Of a stretch of 64,000 bases of DNA, positions 29,716 through 41,575 are shown one piece after another. Position numbers and translations under genes: made by a program. The notes under the pieces were generated by a model. It worked only from the letters and a program-made list of their open reading frames with translations. It ran no database searches and was not told where the DNA came from. The DNA is from Acanthopleura granulata. Lineage: Eukaryota > Mollusca > Polyplacophora > Chitonida > Chitonidae. The DNA lies in contig JABBOT010000014.1 of the NCBI GenBank assembly GCA_016165875.1, forward strand, positions 11,317,871-11,381,870, written 5' to 3'. Numbering within the stretch: the first letter of the stretch is position 1; every line of letters begins with the position of its first letter.

Positions 29716-30396
29716 ACAGTGTATATGTACATTTTAAGGACTCCTCAGAGTCATAGAACTGATACACTTATTTTCAGTTAAATCTCAAGCACATAAGCAT
29801 ACCTACAAAGTGAAAACAATGTTCTGCACATTGTATACGGACAACTGTGACTACTGTGGTCTACTGACTTTATCCTATTAGCTGAAAACAACGATTTCTA
29901 GAGCAAGCAAGTCAGGCGCAAAGTTGCTCCCCTAGGGATCATGACGTGGACCAGGAAACCCATAATGCACAAAGTAATTATCAAATAGTACCCTAGTGGT
30001 TAATCTCGCAGTTTGATTTTTGGTAGGAAGAGCTTGTGCCTGCATAGTGGAATGATCCCTTATGGTCAAATACTGTCGTAACCCCCTTTGGAAGTTTCTC
30101 GCGAAAGATAATCAATGCAAACTAACTCCATGTGGTAACGTAGTGTCCACAAGGAAAGCAGCTTTATTAGACAGCGACGACTTACGTTGTATGCATTGCT
30201 GACAGAAATTTACCTTAATGGTAACATCAGTTGTCAATCCAGGCCAGTGAAATCTCACAAGTCCAACGTCCTAGAAACTCCTTGATGACGCATGTCATCA
30301 TGTAATGCCTGCAAAACAAGATTTCGGAATTTGGTAGGTAGTATCAACGGTCATGTGTTACATTCATTGGCTGAACTTTAACGAAGCAATATTCCA

Positions 30397-31560
30397 CTAT
30401 CTAACACCAGCTTGTCCCAGTCTTTTAAAATCTGACCAAACCCCTCCTTCTTCGTCACTCAGTTCATTACTGGGAGGCCGTTGTAATTCTAGAATGAACT
30501 TTGTTGCTCTCGCTATTGCACCGGCTGCTTGCTGGGCGGAATGCCACTGAGAACTGTTTGAGAGAAGAGGCAAACACACTTGAGAAGCAGCCATGCTAGG
30601 GTTTATACTTACCTCCGTGTCTTCATTCACCGAGAATGCCAGACACTCCAAAAATTGGCCTGCATCCACATTCTGACGGGTGCAAATTGCTTTCACCGTC
30701 GCATGGTCCACCTCGTGAGTGCATGGATAGTGTGAAAATCCGTCGGCATCACGATATTTGCGCACCTGATTAGTATACCAATTCAAAATCATAGATGGAA
30801 ACTTCAGCCAATCACTGATGTCTGCTGGCATGCAACTTAACAGCGGTGAGAACGTACGTGAGCGTTGCGCTAAAAACTCCCTCCCAGATACCTTACACGC
30901 TGGCGTCAACATGCAGCAGAAAAGGCTGATTGTAATCTGCGTAAGCCAGAACGCGTGGAGAGTTCAGAGTCGTGATCAACACGTCATAAGCAGACCGGTG
31001 TTCCGATCCCCTCATCCACTTCGTGGACAACTCTGTTTTATCTGCAAACAAATCATTCAACGCTTTAGCAGTACGTGTACAGTTTGAGACAAAACGGCGG
31101 TAGAATCTTAGAAACCGGCTGAGGTCCTTTAAATTTGTGGGCTCTGGGAACCGTTTTAATGCCTCCACCTTACCAGGATCAGCCTGAATGCTTTTTAATC
31201 GGACACAATGTGCCCCAAGTTCTTCATCTCAGTTTTTACACACTCACAAGGTTTTAGTTTTAGCCCGTGTTGCTGAAGGCAAATACAAACGTTTTCAAGT
31301 CGGGAGAGATGTTCAAAGATGTTCGAAAAGACGATAAAGTCACCAATATACAGCAAATATTCTTTAAGATTAACATCTCGCAAGCATTTCTGCATTAATC
31401 TTTGTAAGGTACTCCGGTGTTAGTAAGCCCAAACGGCATACGATTGCACTCCTAAAACCCAAGACGACCCACAGAACAAGCAGTTTTACATTTCACTCTT
31501 TAATCCCCACCTGCCACGTAACCAGACCAGTGGCCGAGTTTGGGAAACCATTTGGCATCT
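30397..31560 (-). pseudogene. Gypsy-like reverse transcriptase and RNase H relic
   Basis: Frame 31395-31195 carries KEYLLYIGDFIVFS and HGLKLKPCEC, and ends LGHIVSD. The catalytic YxDD box is YIGD here, so one aspartate is lost. Frame 31168-30893 carries FPEPTNLKDLSRFLRFYRRF and LNDLF, and ends at the RNase H entry (LLHVDASV). Frame 30912-30397 continues with a degraded RNase H/linker (THEVDHATVKAICTRQN). The motifs are those of Ty3/Gypsy polymerases. The gene is non-functional. Confidence 0.75.
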
Positions 31561-32205
31561 GCCAGGCAATACAGATCCCTCGATTCGCGGCAAGGTATAG
31601 CCTGATCGTCCTTGAATTGAGTTTTCTGTAATCTATGCAAAATCTCAACGAATTATCCGCTTTTCAAACTGAAACTACCTCCCAGGAAAATGGACTATTA
31701 AACTCCCGGCTTGCACCAATCTCTAACATTTTCTGCAAACGCTTCTTTACCTCCTGTATGCCTCCTTGAATGGGGTTTCGTCACGAAGATTAATGCTATG
31801 AGTAACCGTTGACGTATAACCCAGTTCCAAAGAGTCTTGGGACTTGATACTGGACCAACGATTTAACAGTTCTCTTACCCGATGTTCCTGCTCCTGTGTA
31901 AGTTTGTCACCCAAGTTAAAGTCTTAGTTCAAGTTAAACTTAGCTTTCCGAGAAGGAAATTCAGACTGATCTGGAACACAAGGGGAAACAAAGGAAACAG
32001 ACTGAAGAGCAGACAACTTACTTTTAGGTGGAATTGTTACGGCTTTAACGTAGATATTACAAAAATATTACGGTTGCGCAAACAACGCCCCTGGTTGGTG
32101 CATATTCTGTAAGCCGAGGTCGTACAAGCAAGTTACTGTTAAACCTACATTACTATGTTCCACAATAATAGATTGAGACACAGCTCTTTGGTAATCCTTT
32201 TATGT

Positions 32206-32487
32206 TTATCTCCTGGTCGGGGTCAATTTTATAGGTCTAGTGTTCGTGGCTCTAACAAGACCCACTAGCCCATCAGTTGGCATGATCTTGGCGGCCAAGC
32301 CCCATGAACCATTTCCAGGGTTGCCACACTCCCGAGCAAACAACTTTATCACACTGCTTCCTGCTATCATTGGAAGTGTGCTGTTGTAGAAAGTATCTAC
32401 ATCCACAAGAATGGAAGCCACAACGCTTTTCCTTCCTCCAGGGACTCCCAGCGCTACCTCCACATAACCATGGCAAAGGTGCCACAT
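32206..32487 (-). pseudogene. Gypsy-like aspartic protease region (possible)
   Basis: A 93-codon frame reads GYVEVALGVPGGRKSVVASI, then LVDVDTFYNSTLPMIAGSSV. A V-D-T triplet near a hydrophobic stretch resembles the D-T/S-G region of retroviral-type proteases but is degenerate. The call rests mainly on its position between the gag-like and polymerase parts. Confidence 0.35.
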
Positions 32488-33335
32488 ATATCCAAGTTCA
32501 GCTCATCAAGTGACAGCATTCTCACATCCTGCAGATGCTTAGTGTAGTGTCAAAACCATGAGAAACGGTGGTTACCATCTATCCAGTGTCTAACACTGTT
32601 TACCCTTTATGATGATTCTAGACTTGTTGGGCTGTCCAACTAGTGTAGTCGTTTCCGGGCAAATCAAATTAACGACCCCCGATCCGCCCGGTAGCATAGG
32701 TCGTTACTCGTTTAAATTCAACTGTTCTGGTAATGGGGTATTGCGAGTATTCTGGCTCGTGCCCAAAGTACCTCTACAGCGACCACGGCCGCGACCACGG
32801 AAATTAGCGGTCATTCCTTTTTCGATTATGTTCCAAAATTCGCTATGCGCTGGACTTTAGCTTTAAGGTGGGCCGGATTTTTAGCCTCAAACCCTACCTC
32901 TATAGATGTTTGTTGCACCCTTTCTGTCTTATCTTAAAGTCGATCCACGTTTAGTAACCCCTTCTCCACAGCCCTCACCTCTCGCAATAATGCAGTTTAG
33001 GGGAGATCGGAGTCAAACAGGGCGACTGGCAGACTTCAAGTTCTCCCTTTACAAACCCAAACAGAATTTATTCCTCAACATTCCTCTGTATTTCGCCCAT
33101 AGGTGCTTTTGTTCAGCTTCTTGGATAATATTTTCCAGCCTACAACGTAGATACAGATTCGTCCTGTTGTTCAACAGAAAAAGGGCTGCAATAAAGACTC
33201 ACCTGTAACAACAGTTCCGAAGGTTACCTATAGTTTGCTTACGATCAGTAGAGGCATCCTCACCCAAATGAAAACATACCTTGGAGGCTTCCCCCGCAAC
33301 GACTTCCTAGTAGCATTTAAGATTGCATTATACGA

Positions 33336-33657
33336 TTAAGCCTTCTCCTTCAAGAGACCGCAAATTTTCACAAGTCGAAGACAGCTTGCTGACTTAGGCA
33401 CTGGCTCTAATCCTGACAAATAGGTACCGGGGACATTGGAAAGGGTTGTCAATTGGGGGTTAAGGAGAGGTAGAACGAGGAGTGACAAACGGGTTGTTCC
33501 TGGTACCTGGAGAAAAAGCGACGGGAGCATCGTATTGCCTATCCTCTAGTGGATATTTACCGGTTCGGTTCAAATCATCGACCAGTTTGCTTTCTACAGC
33601 TTCCGTTAACTGCCCTTGAAATGTAGGAGGATCCAACAGATTGTTTGTGGCCATCAT
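33336..33657 (-). pseudogene. Gag-like N-terminal region (possible)
   Basis: Two overlapping frames begin MMATNNLLDPPTFQGQLTEA, followed by a Pro/Arg-rich stretch (FSPGTRNNPFVTP). They precede an RG-rich segment near 32790 (RGRGRGRCRG on the minus strand), which could be nucleocapsid. Weak evidence. Confidence 0.3.
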
Positions 33658-33961
33658 GAGAACCTACAAAGCAAGATGTATAGGCGCAGCAGAGAATGAT
33701 CAAATTACTGATGGGTTAGAGGGTTAATACACAACATGGGGTTAGACAAACTTAGCTCACAATAATGTCTGTCTGTTCGTTAGTTCACGCTCACACCTGC
33801 ACACCACACAATCCAAATATTTAGTACTTCACGACTTAACCCAATCAATTACTAAATTTACCCACACTACAATTTTCACAAGGTTCTGTCACAGGTCGGC
33901 GGTATTTCGGCCAAATCGTGGGGACATTATTAAACAATTATGCACTCATAGATAGACGCAG

Positions 33962-34110
33962 GAAGATCTACCAGCAACTTGCGGATGGTCGTGGGTTTTC
34001 CCCTGGCACCTCCTGGTTTCTCCCCACCATAGTGCTGGTCACTGTGGTATAAGTGAAATTTTCTTGAGTACGGCGTAAAACAACAATCAAAAAAATAAAT
34101 TAATAAATTA
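33962..34110 (+). repeat. SINE (+), 5'-truncated
   Basis: CCAGCAACTTGCGGATGGTC through GAGTACGGCGTAAAACAACA and an AAT-rich tail. Confidence 0.85.
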
Positions 34111-34246
34111 ATAATTGACTCATTAGAGTCTAATTAGACCATTAGTCCGAAAAACGGTGTTCAAATTCAAGTTGATAAAGACTTGTTTCATTACAAGAGC
34201 CAGCATAACGGTTTGGAGAAAGTCTTAAATGTTGTACATCGTTAAA

Positions 34247-34490
34247 ATTTATTTATTTATTTGATTGGTGTTTTACGCTATACTCAACAATATTTCACTT
34301 ATACGACGGCGGCCAGCATTAAGATGGAAACAAACCTGGCAGAGCCCGGGGAAAACCCACGACCATCCGCAGGACGTTGCTGGTGGACCTTCCCACGTAC
34401 AGTCGGATTGGAAGCCAGCATGAGCTGTACTTGAACTAACAATACCACATTGGTGAGTGGCACGGGGTCATAACACCGAGCTAGAGCGCA
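34247..34490 (-). repeat. SINE (-), full length
   Basis: The tail ATTTATTTATTTGATTGGTG runs to a head fragment CCGAGCTAGAGCGC, followed by a C-run (34491-34503). Confidence 0.9.
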
Positions 34491-34648
34491 ACCCCCCCCC
34501 CCCACCATCATTTTGATCATAGTACGATCATTTTGATAATTATTTTACAGTGAAAACACCTAGAATCTAATTTGCCTGGCCTTTTACCTTTTATCCTTTG
34601 TCTGAATGTCATTTTCGCCTCATGACATTTCAGTTTCAGTTGGTTAGG

Positions 34649-34794
34649 GAGAGCATGGTTTCGGTTTCATGAAGTGCACCTAGCTAAGTATTTCCTTAAC
34701 TCCTATGACAATGTACGTTGTAGAGATAGGAAGTGCACTTAGCTAAGGGCTACTTAGAACCAAGTATGCTTCACGAAACTGGGCCTTGGCTCTC
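34649..34794. repeat. Short TIR element (MITE-like), copy related to 213-315
   Basis: The ends GAGAGCATGG...TTTCATGAAG and (reverse complement) GAGAGCCAAGGCCCAGTTTC, then GTGAAG, are inverted. The interior contains GTTGTAGAGATAGGAAGTGC, shared with 213-315. It is about 146 bp. Confidence 0.6.
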
Positions 34795-36237
34795 ATCCAT
34801 TGTCTGAATCTCACTTCAGTGTCATGAGATTTCAATTTCAGTTGGTCAAGAGCCTGCCATCCTTTGTGTAACTGACACGTCTCTCTCGATTCCAGTTTCA
34901 GTTGGTCTGTGAATGTCACTTCAGCCTCATAAGATTGCAGTTTCACTTGGCCAGGAAGATCCTGTTATACTTTGTTATACATATTGTGTTATTGCAAATT
35001 GTCCAAATCCTCGCTCATAATTACATTTTTGACAAATGTCAAACAGATTCATCACCGTAACATGAAGCGACAGTTATTTTGGCGACATTTTTTATCTCTA
35101 TCGCATCAGAGACACAAAAGGTAGATATAAGAAGAATTCTGTCATCTTGTTTGTAAAGCAGTATCCCAAGAAAACAATTATCGATTTATTTCATCCAATG
35201 AACCACATGATAAATGTCTTTACTATCTTTCTCCAGTCCAAAGCAGCTGCCAACCGATTCGTCACTGCATGTTGGCATACGGAAGAGACATAAGTCATTG
35301 ACCCATGATATCTGACTTGCACAACAACGCTGATTTGTGAGCCAAATGGGTAAAAATCGCTTCTGAAAGGATGTGTGCCTACACTTACACTCTGCTCGTG
35401 TAACTGATACTCTCATCAGTTACTCTTTTCAAGCTAAAACCATGGCAGTACGTTTTGTCATTGTCTTGCTAACCGCTCATCAATGTAACCAGAACAAAAA
35501 CTTTTAATGTGCAGGCTTATTTGCCATGCGGTGACCACTTCAAACCCTACAGCCTTTCCCATTACATGCAACCTTCTATCCACTTTCAGCCCTTTCAAAC
35601 AGTCATATTCGTCTCTTCGAAACAACCGCCGATAAAACAGGTGGCCTCTACGTTAGAGCTACTCTGGTGTCAAAACGTCAGACGTGAGACACTAACACAT
35701 GACGTCATCAATCGCAGATGTGTATACACATATGACGCTGCCCTTTCAAACGCTCTTGTCATCCCAACATAAATGCCTTACTCCTCGTCACATCTGCCTA
35801 ATTCGACGTCATACACGGACATTTATCACGTCACATGAGGAAAATTTTACGGACACAACCGAAGATTTTGCTTTTCAATGAATCTTCAGTTATATGGGTT
35901 AAATAGTGTTATTCATCAAAATCCTTTTCAAACATTGTGTTAGGCTTACTCCATAGAATTTCTTTCATATCATTGTAATGTTTCCACGAAATTTGTATTC
36001 TAACCAGAGTGGCACTTTAAACTACGAAAAATTGTTTTCCCAGTGTTATTTAGGGAAAATACTCATGTAGACTCCTTGCGTAGTGGAAATCGTTGTATTT
36101 TATCATTTTAGTTTATTTACTTATTTATTTCAACTCTGGATGTCACACCTCGTTGTTAAAGTATTGGGCCCTGTTGCTAAATATACAGAACAAAGTTTGC
36201 CTAGACTCAGGTTTATTGATGTATATGCATTATTTTG
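34795..36237. other. No gene seen
   Basis: Apart from loose repeats of AGTTTCAGTTGGTC (34634-34960) I see no exon, RNA gene or mobile element. The open frames lack splice context and family similarity. Confidence 0.5.
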
Positions 36238-36362
36238 ACTGTTTATTTGTTTATTCATTTATTAGATTGGTTTACGCCGTACTTCAGAATATTTCGCTCA
36301 TAGGACTGTGGCCAGCACCACAGTGAGAGGAAAAGGGCAGAGCTACGGCCATCCGCAGCTTT
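36238..36362 (-). repeat. SINE (-), 3' part
   Basis: TTTATTTGTTTATTCATTTA, then GGTTTACGCCGTACTTC through CGGCCATCCGCAG. Confidence 0.8.
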
Positions 36363-36846
36363 TTTGACTGTTTAAGTTCCACCCATGAGAGAAGTGGTAC
36401 CGCTAGTAGTTCTGACTACAGTTCATACAGCCTCTTCCAATCACAGCAGCGAGTACATTTTCTACTGTTCAAAAACATTAAAAAATTAAGAAGCTGTCAA
36501 AACGGGTCAAATAGAGATATATCTTTGGTTGTGTATTATTCAGTATTTGAAGTTCTACGATATAAATTATTACAGATAAATATTAAGTGTCACTTCTTCC
36601 AAGATCAAATTGCTCCCCGATGCTGATACCAAACGGTGAGGTCAAAACTTGGTAACCAAGTAGAACTGCTGCTTCGAACCACGAAAGTGTAAAGTGAAAA
36701 TGTGAGTCTGCACTGCCCTTAACAAGAAAGCAAAATTCCCATTGGGAAAACAGTGTTCGGCCTGGAAACAGTCATACTTCTGGTCTAACAGGCCACTTAT
36801 CAATTTTTTCTTGTTTGTTTCTTTTTTAAGGGTTTAAGGATGAGTG

Positions 36847-37060
36847 AGTCACTTATAAGACGGTGGCCAGCATTATGGTGGGAGGCAACCGGGCGGAGCC
36901 TGGGGGAAACCCACGACCGTCCGTAGGTTGCTGACAGACCTTACTGCGTATGCCGGGAGAGGAAACCTGCATGAGTTCGAGTCGAACTCGCCTCGACCGC
37001 ACTGATGACAGGGTAATTACGCTGCTCTAGCGCGCAAACTAACTGAGCCACGGAGGCCCC
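36847..37060 (-). repeat. SINE (-), 5' part with head
   Basis: GTCACTTATAAGACGGTGGC through AACTGAGCCACGGAGGCCCC, with the tail missing. Confidence 0.85.
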
Positions 37061-37337
37061 CTAGTGCTGTTTCATTGGAACGCCGTGTTGAAGAATGACA
37101 CCTGGTCCACCAGCACTTAGTTCACTCCCCTTATGCTAGGAGCCAAACGATGTAGTGGCGATAACAAGATTAAGGATGTTACTATCGTATGAGTCAATTC
37201 GGGATTGAACCTATACTTTAACGTTTATCGGGGGAAGGGATTGGCTATAAACACTTCATATTTACGGAATGAATAATCGCCTTCAACGTTAATGATTCGC
37301 CCTGTAGATCAGTGCGAGTTTTTACACCTAATTCTGC

Positions 37338-37495
37338 TTAAACCAAGTTGTTTGGGGCGGGGGTGTAAGCTGTTACTTTTTAAACACTTACAAGAACAGC
37401 CAAAATAAAAGCCGAACTGAGGTAAACTGCCAAGAAAATTTACTATACTAGCTTCGCTGCTCTAGTTTTGCTCTCTACGCCCTCGTTTTTTATAT
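37338..37495 (+). repeat. Interspersed repeat B (+)
   Basis: GGGTGTAAGCTGTTAC, CACTTACAAGAACAGCC, CGAACTGAGGTAAACTG, then TTGCTCTCTACGCC. Confidence 0.7.
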
Positions 37496-37689
37496 TGTAT
37501 TCCTGCAGAAACCGGGATTTTGCTGGTGGACTAATCCTCCACGAGGACTGGTCCATTTGCGTTGTTTTCATGGTTTTGTGTACACCTGTTAAATGTGTTG
37601 ACCACACAGCATTTTGAGTCATTCTTGATCAATGACGTCTAATAAATTGCATTTAAGATCACTGCAGGCCATACTGCGTGTGCGTTGAT

Positions 37690-37820
37690 GCTTCCTAAAC
37701 ACTTACACGAACAGATAGAATAAAACATTATCTCAGGTAAGCTGACAAGTGTAGTCCATTGCCAAGTATCACACTGTCGTTGATCTGGCTTTACTCTCCA
37801 TGCTGTAGTTTTTTATATGG
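37690..37820 (+). repeat. Interspersed repeat B (+)
   Basis: AAACACTTACACGAACAGAT, ATCTCAGGTAAGCTGACAAG, then CACACTGTCGTTGATC. Confidence 0.7.
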
Positions 37821-37998
37821 CGTTATGGGACCGTATAGTTTGGATCAAATACTGCTACGGACATTGTATAATATCAAGTCTCTGCCTGAAATGACCTACT
37901 TGCTGAGCAAAAAGACGCGAACAGGTGTGTACGACAGATTTATTTTATTTAATCTTTCGCGTTAGATTTATTTTCTTCGCAATAATTCCGCTAATCAG

Positions 37999-38065
37999 AA
38001 TGAATGAATGATTTTGGCTTAACGCCACATTGGCAATATCTCATCCATATCGTGGCGAGAACATG
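37999..38065 (+). repeat. Short interspersed repeat C (copy 2)
   Basis: AATGATTTTGGCTTAACGCC, then ACATTGGCAATATCTCATCC and ATATCGTGGCGAG. It matches 9833-9905. Confidence 0.55.
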
Positions 38066-38243
38066 TTCAAATAAGGAAGCATTGAATAGTATTCGACATG
38101 ATGGATGAGCATTCAAAAGTTAAAGAAAAAGCCAGTTTTTAAAACCAGTTAAAAAAGTAAATGTCAGTTAAAAGTCGAAAACCACAATTGTTTGTTATTG
38201 ATACAATGAAAAATATACACATATATACATATATATATATAAG

Positions 38244-39221
38244 CTATATTCTATTATACAGGCCAACGGCCTTCAAAAAATCAATCACATCATCGCCAGC
38301 GACGCTGTTAAATAAGTCAAATATAGAGTTGACTGTGTAGAATCTTTGCCGAATATGAGCAAAGTCCATACAGCCAACAAGGATACGCTTGATGTCGTAC
38401 TGTGCCTCACATCCAACACTCTCGGGAGCACTGCTCCCATCCAGTATAAAATTGTGTGTTAGACGAGAATGCCCAACGCGGCATCTTGTTAAAACGACTT
38501 GGTCTTTACGAGACATACCAAAAGTATAAGTGTCATAGCCTATGACAGAGTGAATGACATGCAGTTTGTTATCGACCTGCAGGTCCCATTCATCCTGCCA
38601 AAGGCGACAAATGTATTTAAGAATATTAGATTTAAAATCAGTATTAATAATTTTAATCTTAGATATGGGTTTACTAAGAGCAGCTTTCGCTTCCCTGTCG
38701 GCGACCGTGTTTCCGTGAATACCAGTATGACTTGGTATCCAACAGAATACAATATCTTTACCTCTTTTAATTAACTTTCTATGGATGGCTAATATTTCTA
38801 GTATTAACGAGTTTTGAAATTTAGTTTGCTCTATTGCCAAAAGGCAGGACAACGAGTCACTGCATATAACTGCTCTCTGGGCAGAGCCGGATGAAAAATA
38901 TGATAAAGCCAAAAGTATAGCTCTGGCCTCGGCAGAAAATATTGAAGACGACGATGGAAGGCGAAGAGAGGTGACTCGCTGTTCCAAGACAGCCGCAGCC
39001 TCGACCCTGTCCCCATCCTGTGACCCGTCAGTATATATAAATTTATAATCCGGATAATTAGCCTTTACTTCAGCGAAACTTTGCTGAATTATAAGAGGGT
39101 TTGTATCGGATTTCTTATGTTGACGTAGATCAAATATCAATTTAGTTTGTGGAAGAAGCCAGGGAGGAGACTCCGGGAAAGAAACCGGAGCTATGTCCTC
39201 CAGCTTGATGTTAGCTTCCAC
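38244..39221 (-). CDS. RNase H domain frame of the non-LTR element
   Basis: A 325-codon open frame. Numbering from its first ATG, the RNase H acidic/histidine set is in place: D65 (IYTDGS), E98 (FSAEAR), D122 (CSDSLS), H165 (IPSHTG) and D175 (VADREAK). In intact elements this domain removes RNA from the RNA-DNA hybrid during target-primed reverse transcription. The upstream 30 codons to the TAA at about 39312 are also open, so the only visible lesion here is that stop. It is not a host gene. Confidence 0.85.
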   Translation of the reverse strand: MEANIKLEDIAPVSFPESPPWLLPQTKLIFDLRQHKKSDTNPLIIQQSFAEVKANYPDYKFIYTDGSQDGDRVEAAAVLEQRVTSLRLPSSSSIFSAEARAILLALSYFSSGSAQRAVICSDSLSCLLAIEQTKFQNSLILEILAIHRKLIKRGKDIVFCWIPSHTGIHGNTVADREAKAALSKPISKIKIINTDFKSNILKYICRLWQDEWDLQVDNKLHVIHSVIGYDTYTFGMSRKDQVVLTRCRVGHSRLTHNFILDGSSAPESVGCEAQYDIKRILVGCMDFAHIRQRFYTVNSIFDLFNSVAGDDVIDFLKAVGLYNRI

Positions 39222-39590
39222 AATTTGGTGCCGAACACGAAGACCAAAGGAAGAAATTTTGTTGGGACATTTATTATATTTATCTGCGCATGATGGATTA
39301 AAAACACAGTCTTAGGTAGGGTTTGTTGGGTGAGCTTTAAACTTATCAACGTATTGGAGGCTGAGTTTTATACGCCTGTGATATAAAGAAGGCTCCTTAT
39401 CCTCTACGTATAAACTCTCTACTGGTGAGGTCCTATAGGCACCAAGGCTGATCCTCAGACCTTGGTGATGGACCGGATCCAACATTTTAAGATATGATTT
39501 CCTAGCGGAACTATAAATGATGGACCCATAGTCCAATTTAGACATCACCAGGGAACGATAATCAGACTCAGAAAAATGCAGTTCGTACTC
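38244..39590 (-). mobile_element. 3' part of a non-LTR retrotransposon (reverse transcriptase C-terminus plus RNase H)
   Basis: Minus-strand frame, 5'-truncated. The part at 39590-39312 carries the end of a reverse transcriptase (LVMSKLDYGSIIYSSARKSY, HHQGLRISLGA, EPSLYHRRIKLSLQY). After a single in-frame TAA (about 39312), the same frame continues to 38244 with a complete-looking RNase H. The upstream polymerase core is absent. Where it should be, there is a 57-bp minisatellite. Jockey/I-type elements with a terminal RNase H fit best. Confidence 0.85.
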
Positions 39591-39592
39591 AT

Positions 39593-40310
39593 TTTTATGA
39601 CCTAATATACGCGCAGTTATCTTTTTTGCAGAGCACCCCCGTTTGTGCTCTTTATGACCTAATATACGCGCAGTTCTCTTTTTTGCAGAGCTCCCCCGTT
39701 TGTGCTCTTTATGACCTAATATACGCGCAGTTCTCTTTTTTGCAGAGCACCCCCGTTTGTGCTCTTTATGACCTAATATACGCGCAGTTATCTTTTTTGC
39801 AGAGCACCCCCGTTTGTGCTCTTTATGACCTAATATACGCGCAGTTCTCTTTTTTGCAGAGCACCCCCGTTTGTGCTCTTTATGACCTAATATACGCACA
39901 GTTCTCTTTTTCGCAGAGCACCCCCGTTTGTGCTCTTTATGACCTAATATACGCGCAGTTCTCTTTTTTGCAGAGCACCCCCGTTTGTGCTCTTTATGAC
40001 CTAATATACGCGCAGTTCTCTTTTTTGCAGAGCACTCACGTTTGTGCTCTTTATGACCTAATATACGCGTTTGTGCTCTTTATGACCTAATATACGCGCA
40101 GTTCTTTTTTGCAGAGCACCCCCGTTTGTGCTCTTTATGACCTAATATACGCGCAGTTCTCTTTTTTGCAGAGCACCCCCGTTTGTGCTCTTTATGACCT
40201 AATATACGCGCAGTTCTCTTTTTCGCAGAGCACCCCCGTTTGTGCTCTTTATGACCTAATATACGCGCAGTTCTCTTTTTTGCAGAGCACCCCCGTTTGT
40301 GCTCTTTCAG
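39593..40310. repeat. 57-bp minisatellite, about 12.5 copies
   Basis: The unit begins GTTTGTGCTCTTTATGACCT, followed by AATATACGCGCAGTTCTC, TTTTTTGCAGAGCACCCCC. Most copies differ by 0-2 bases, and one partial unit lies near 40066. Each unit contains GAGCAC-N8-GTGCTC, a 6-bp-stem hairpin. As 57 is a multiple of 3, frames stay open on both strands (19-residue repeats). These are repeat artefacts, not genes. One end is fused to the retrotransposon frame. Confidence 0.92.
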
Positions 40311-41374
40311 CCCCAGTATTCACACTTTTACTGACAGTTTTATCATCAGCATTTTTGAGTTCCATCAACATCAACACTCGTTCTCCTCAGGCACGGAGTG
40401 CCGCTTCTTGCCTTCTGATTACATAATTAACACTTGTGCTCCTCCAATAGGGATTAATTATATTTTCCCTCTGGTCCCAATATTTATGTGCTCCCTCAAG
40501 AGAAATTAGCTGTATTTGCCATCTGATCCCATTATTCACACTTGTGCGCCTCGAGCTGAGATTGCCTCTATTTAGCGTCTAGTTCCATCTTGTTCTCGTT
40601 CTCCTCAATCAAAAATCGCCTCTAGTTGCATATTAGCAGTTATTCCCCGGTCTCCAGGTTTTCCCAAAGCCTTGATTTAAACAAAGAAAGGTCATATGTA
40701 TATATTACCAGTGGTTTGCAACACATAGCATCAAGAATAATGAAGACGGATCAAAATCAGAATTTGATCACAAATCTAGCGTGACAAATGAGAAGACGAC
40801 TAAATAGAGATGAGGTAAGTTGTAGATTTTTGGCGATTTTTAATCCTACAAGGGATTGATTTACTCCATTACTGAACTTTTTAGAAAATTCCCAAAAAAC
40901 ATAATTTTGTCTCATCTTCAACTCAATCAGAAATCGGCTTAAAGTTTGCCCCCCTGTAAACGTAGTCATTCATGTTATCCATCCATACGAGCTCAGATTC
41001 CCAAGTGTTGAGGATGAGGGCAACAGATAGTTATTTACGTTCATCTGATTCTGCGCGTTACCAAAGGAAATTTTGGTTTTAGTATAGTGACGCCGAAGCT
41101 CTGATGTAAAGCAACTTTTGAACTTTATTTATCAGTAGAAGTTGTTAAAATCTTTATGCTTTGTATGTCTGATTAAAATTGTATCTCAGGAGATAAAACA
41201 GAATATTTCAGTCGTTTTTAATGCCTACTACTGTCGCTATTAATTCAGCCTTAAGGCTTTGTAATTGTGGGTATATTCACACTTGCCTCTAACGCAGCAA
41301 TCTGAGTAATTCTAGACCAGTGACGTCTAGTATATTGCTTTTAACATGACTTCAATTTTCAAACTTAATCTGCT
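40311..41374. other. No gene seen
   Basis: AT-rich sequence between the minisatellite and repeat B. There are loose C/T-rich partial repeats at 40310-40640 (cacttgtgctcctc-like). No supported exon. Confidence 0.5.
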
Positions 41375-41575
41375 TAAGCCATGGCGGTAAGGAACGTGTA
41401 AGTTGTTATACTGTTGTTTTAAACTCTAATGCGACCAGTGAGAATAAAACCCTAACAGAGATAAATTGACAAGAGGCCGGATTTCACCACTAACGTGTGC
41501 CCATTTGCCAATTATCACTCTGTCGCCGCTGCTCTCTTTTTACTCTCAGTGCTGTAATCTTTTATATTAATGGTA
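41375..41575 (+). repeat. Interspersed repeat B (+)
   Basis: CGTGTAAGTTGTTATACTGT, AATAAAACCCTAACAGAGAT, GGCCGGATTTCACCACTAAC, then CTCAGTGCTGTAATCTTTTA. One of the most complete copies. Confidence 0.8.

Larger units (their letters stand above)
30390..33660 (-). mobile_element. Ty3/Gypsy-like LTR retrotransposon remnant
   Basis: The minus-strand order is gag-like (33657-33336), protease-like (32487-32206) and reverse transcriptase/RNase H (about 31900-30390), as in Ty3/Gypsy elements. All parts are disrupted by stops and frameshifts. No LTRs or primer-binding site were recognised. Upstream sequence 29720-30390 shows no gene. Confidence 0.65.

Noticed and set aside
39626..40426. Long + strand frames of 105-154 codons with 19-residue repeats
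   Set aside because: They are the 57-bp minisatellite read in frame. Both strands are open simply because 57 is a multiple of three.
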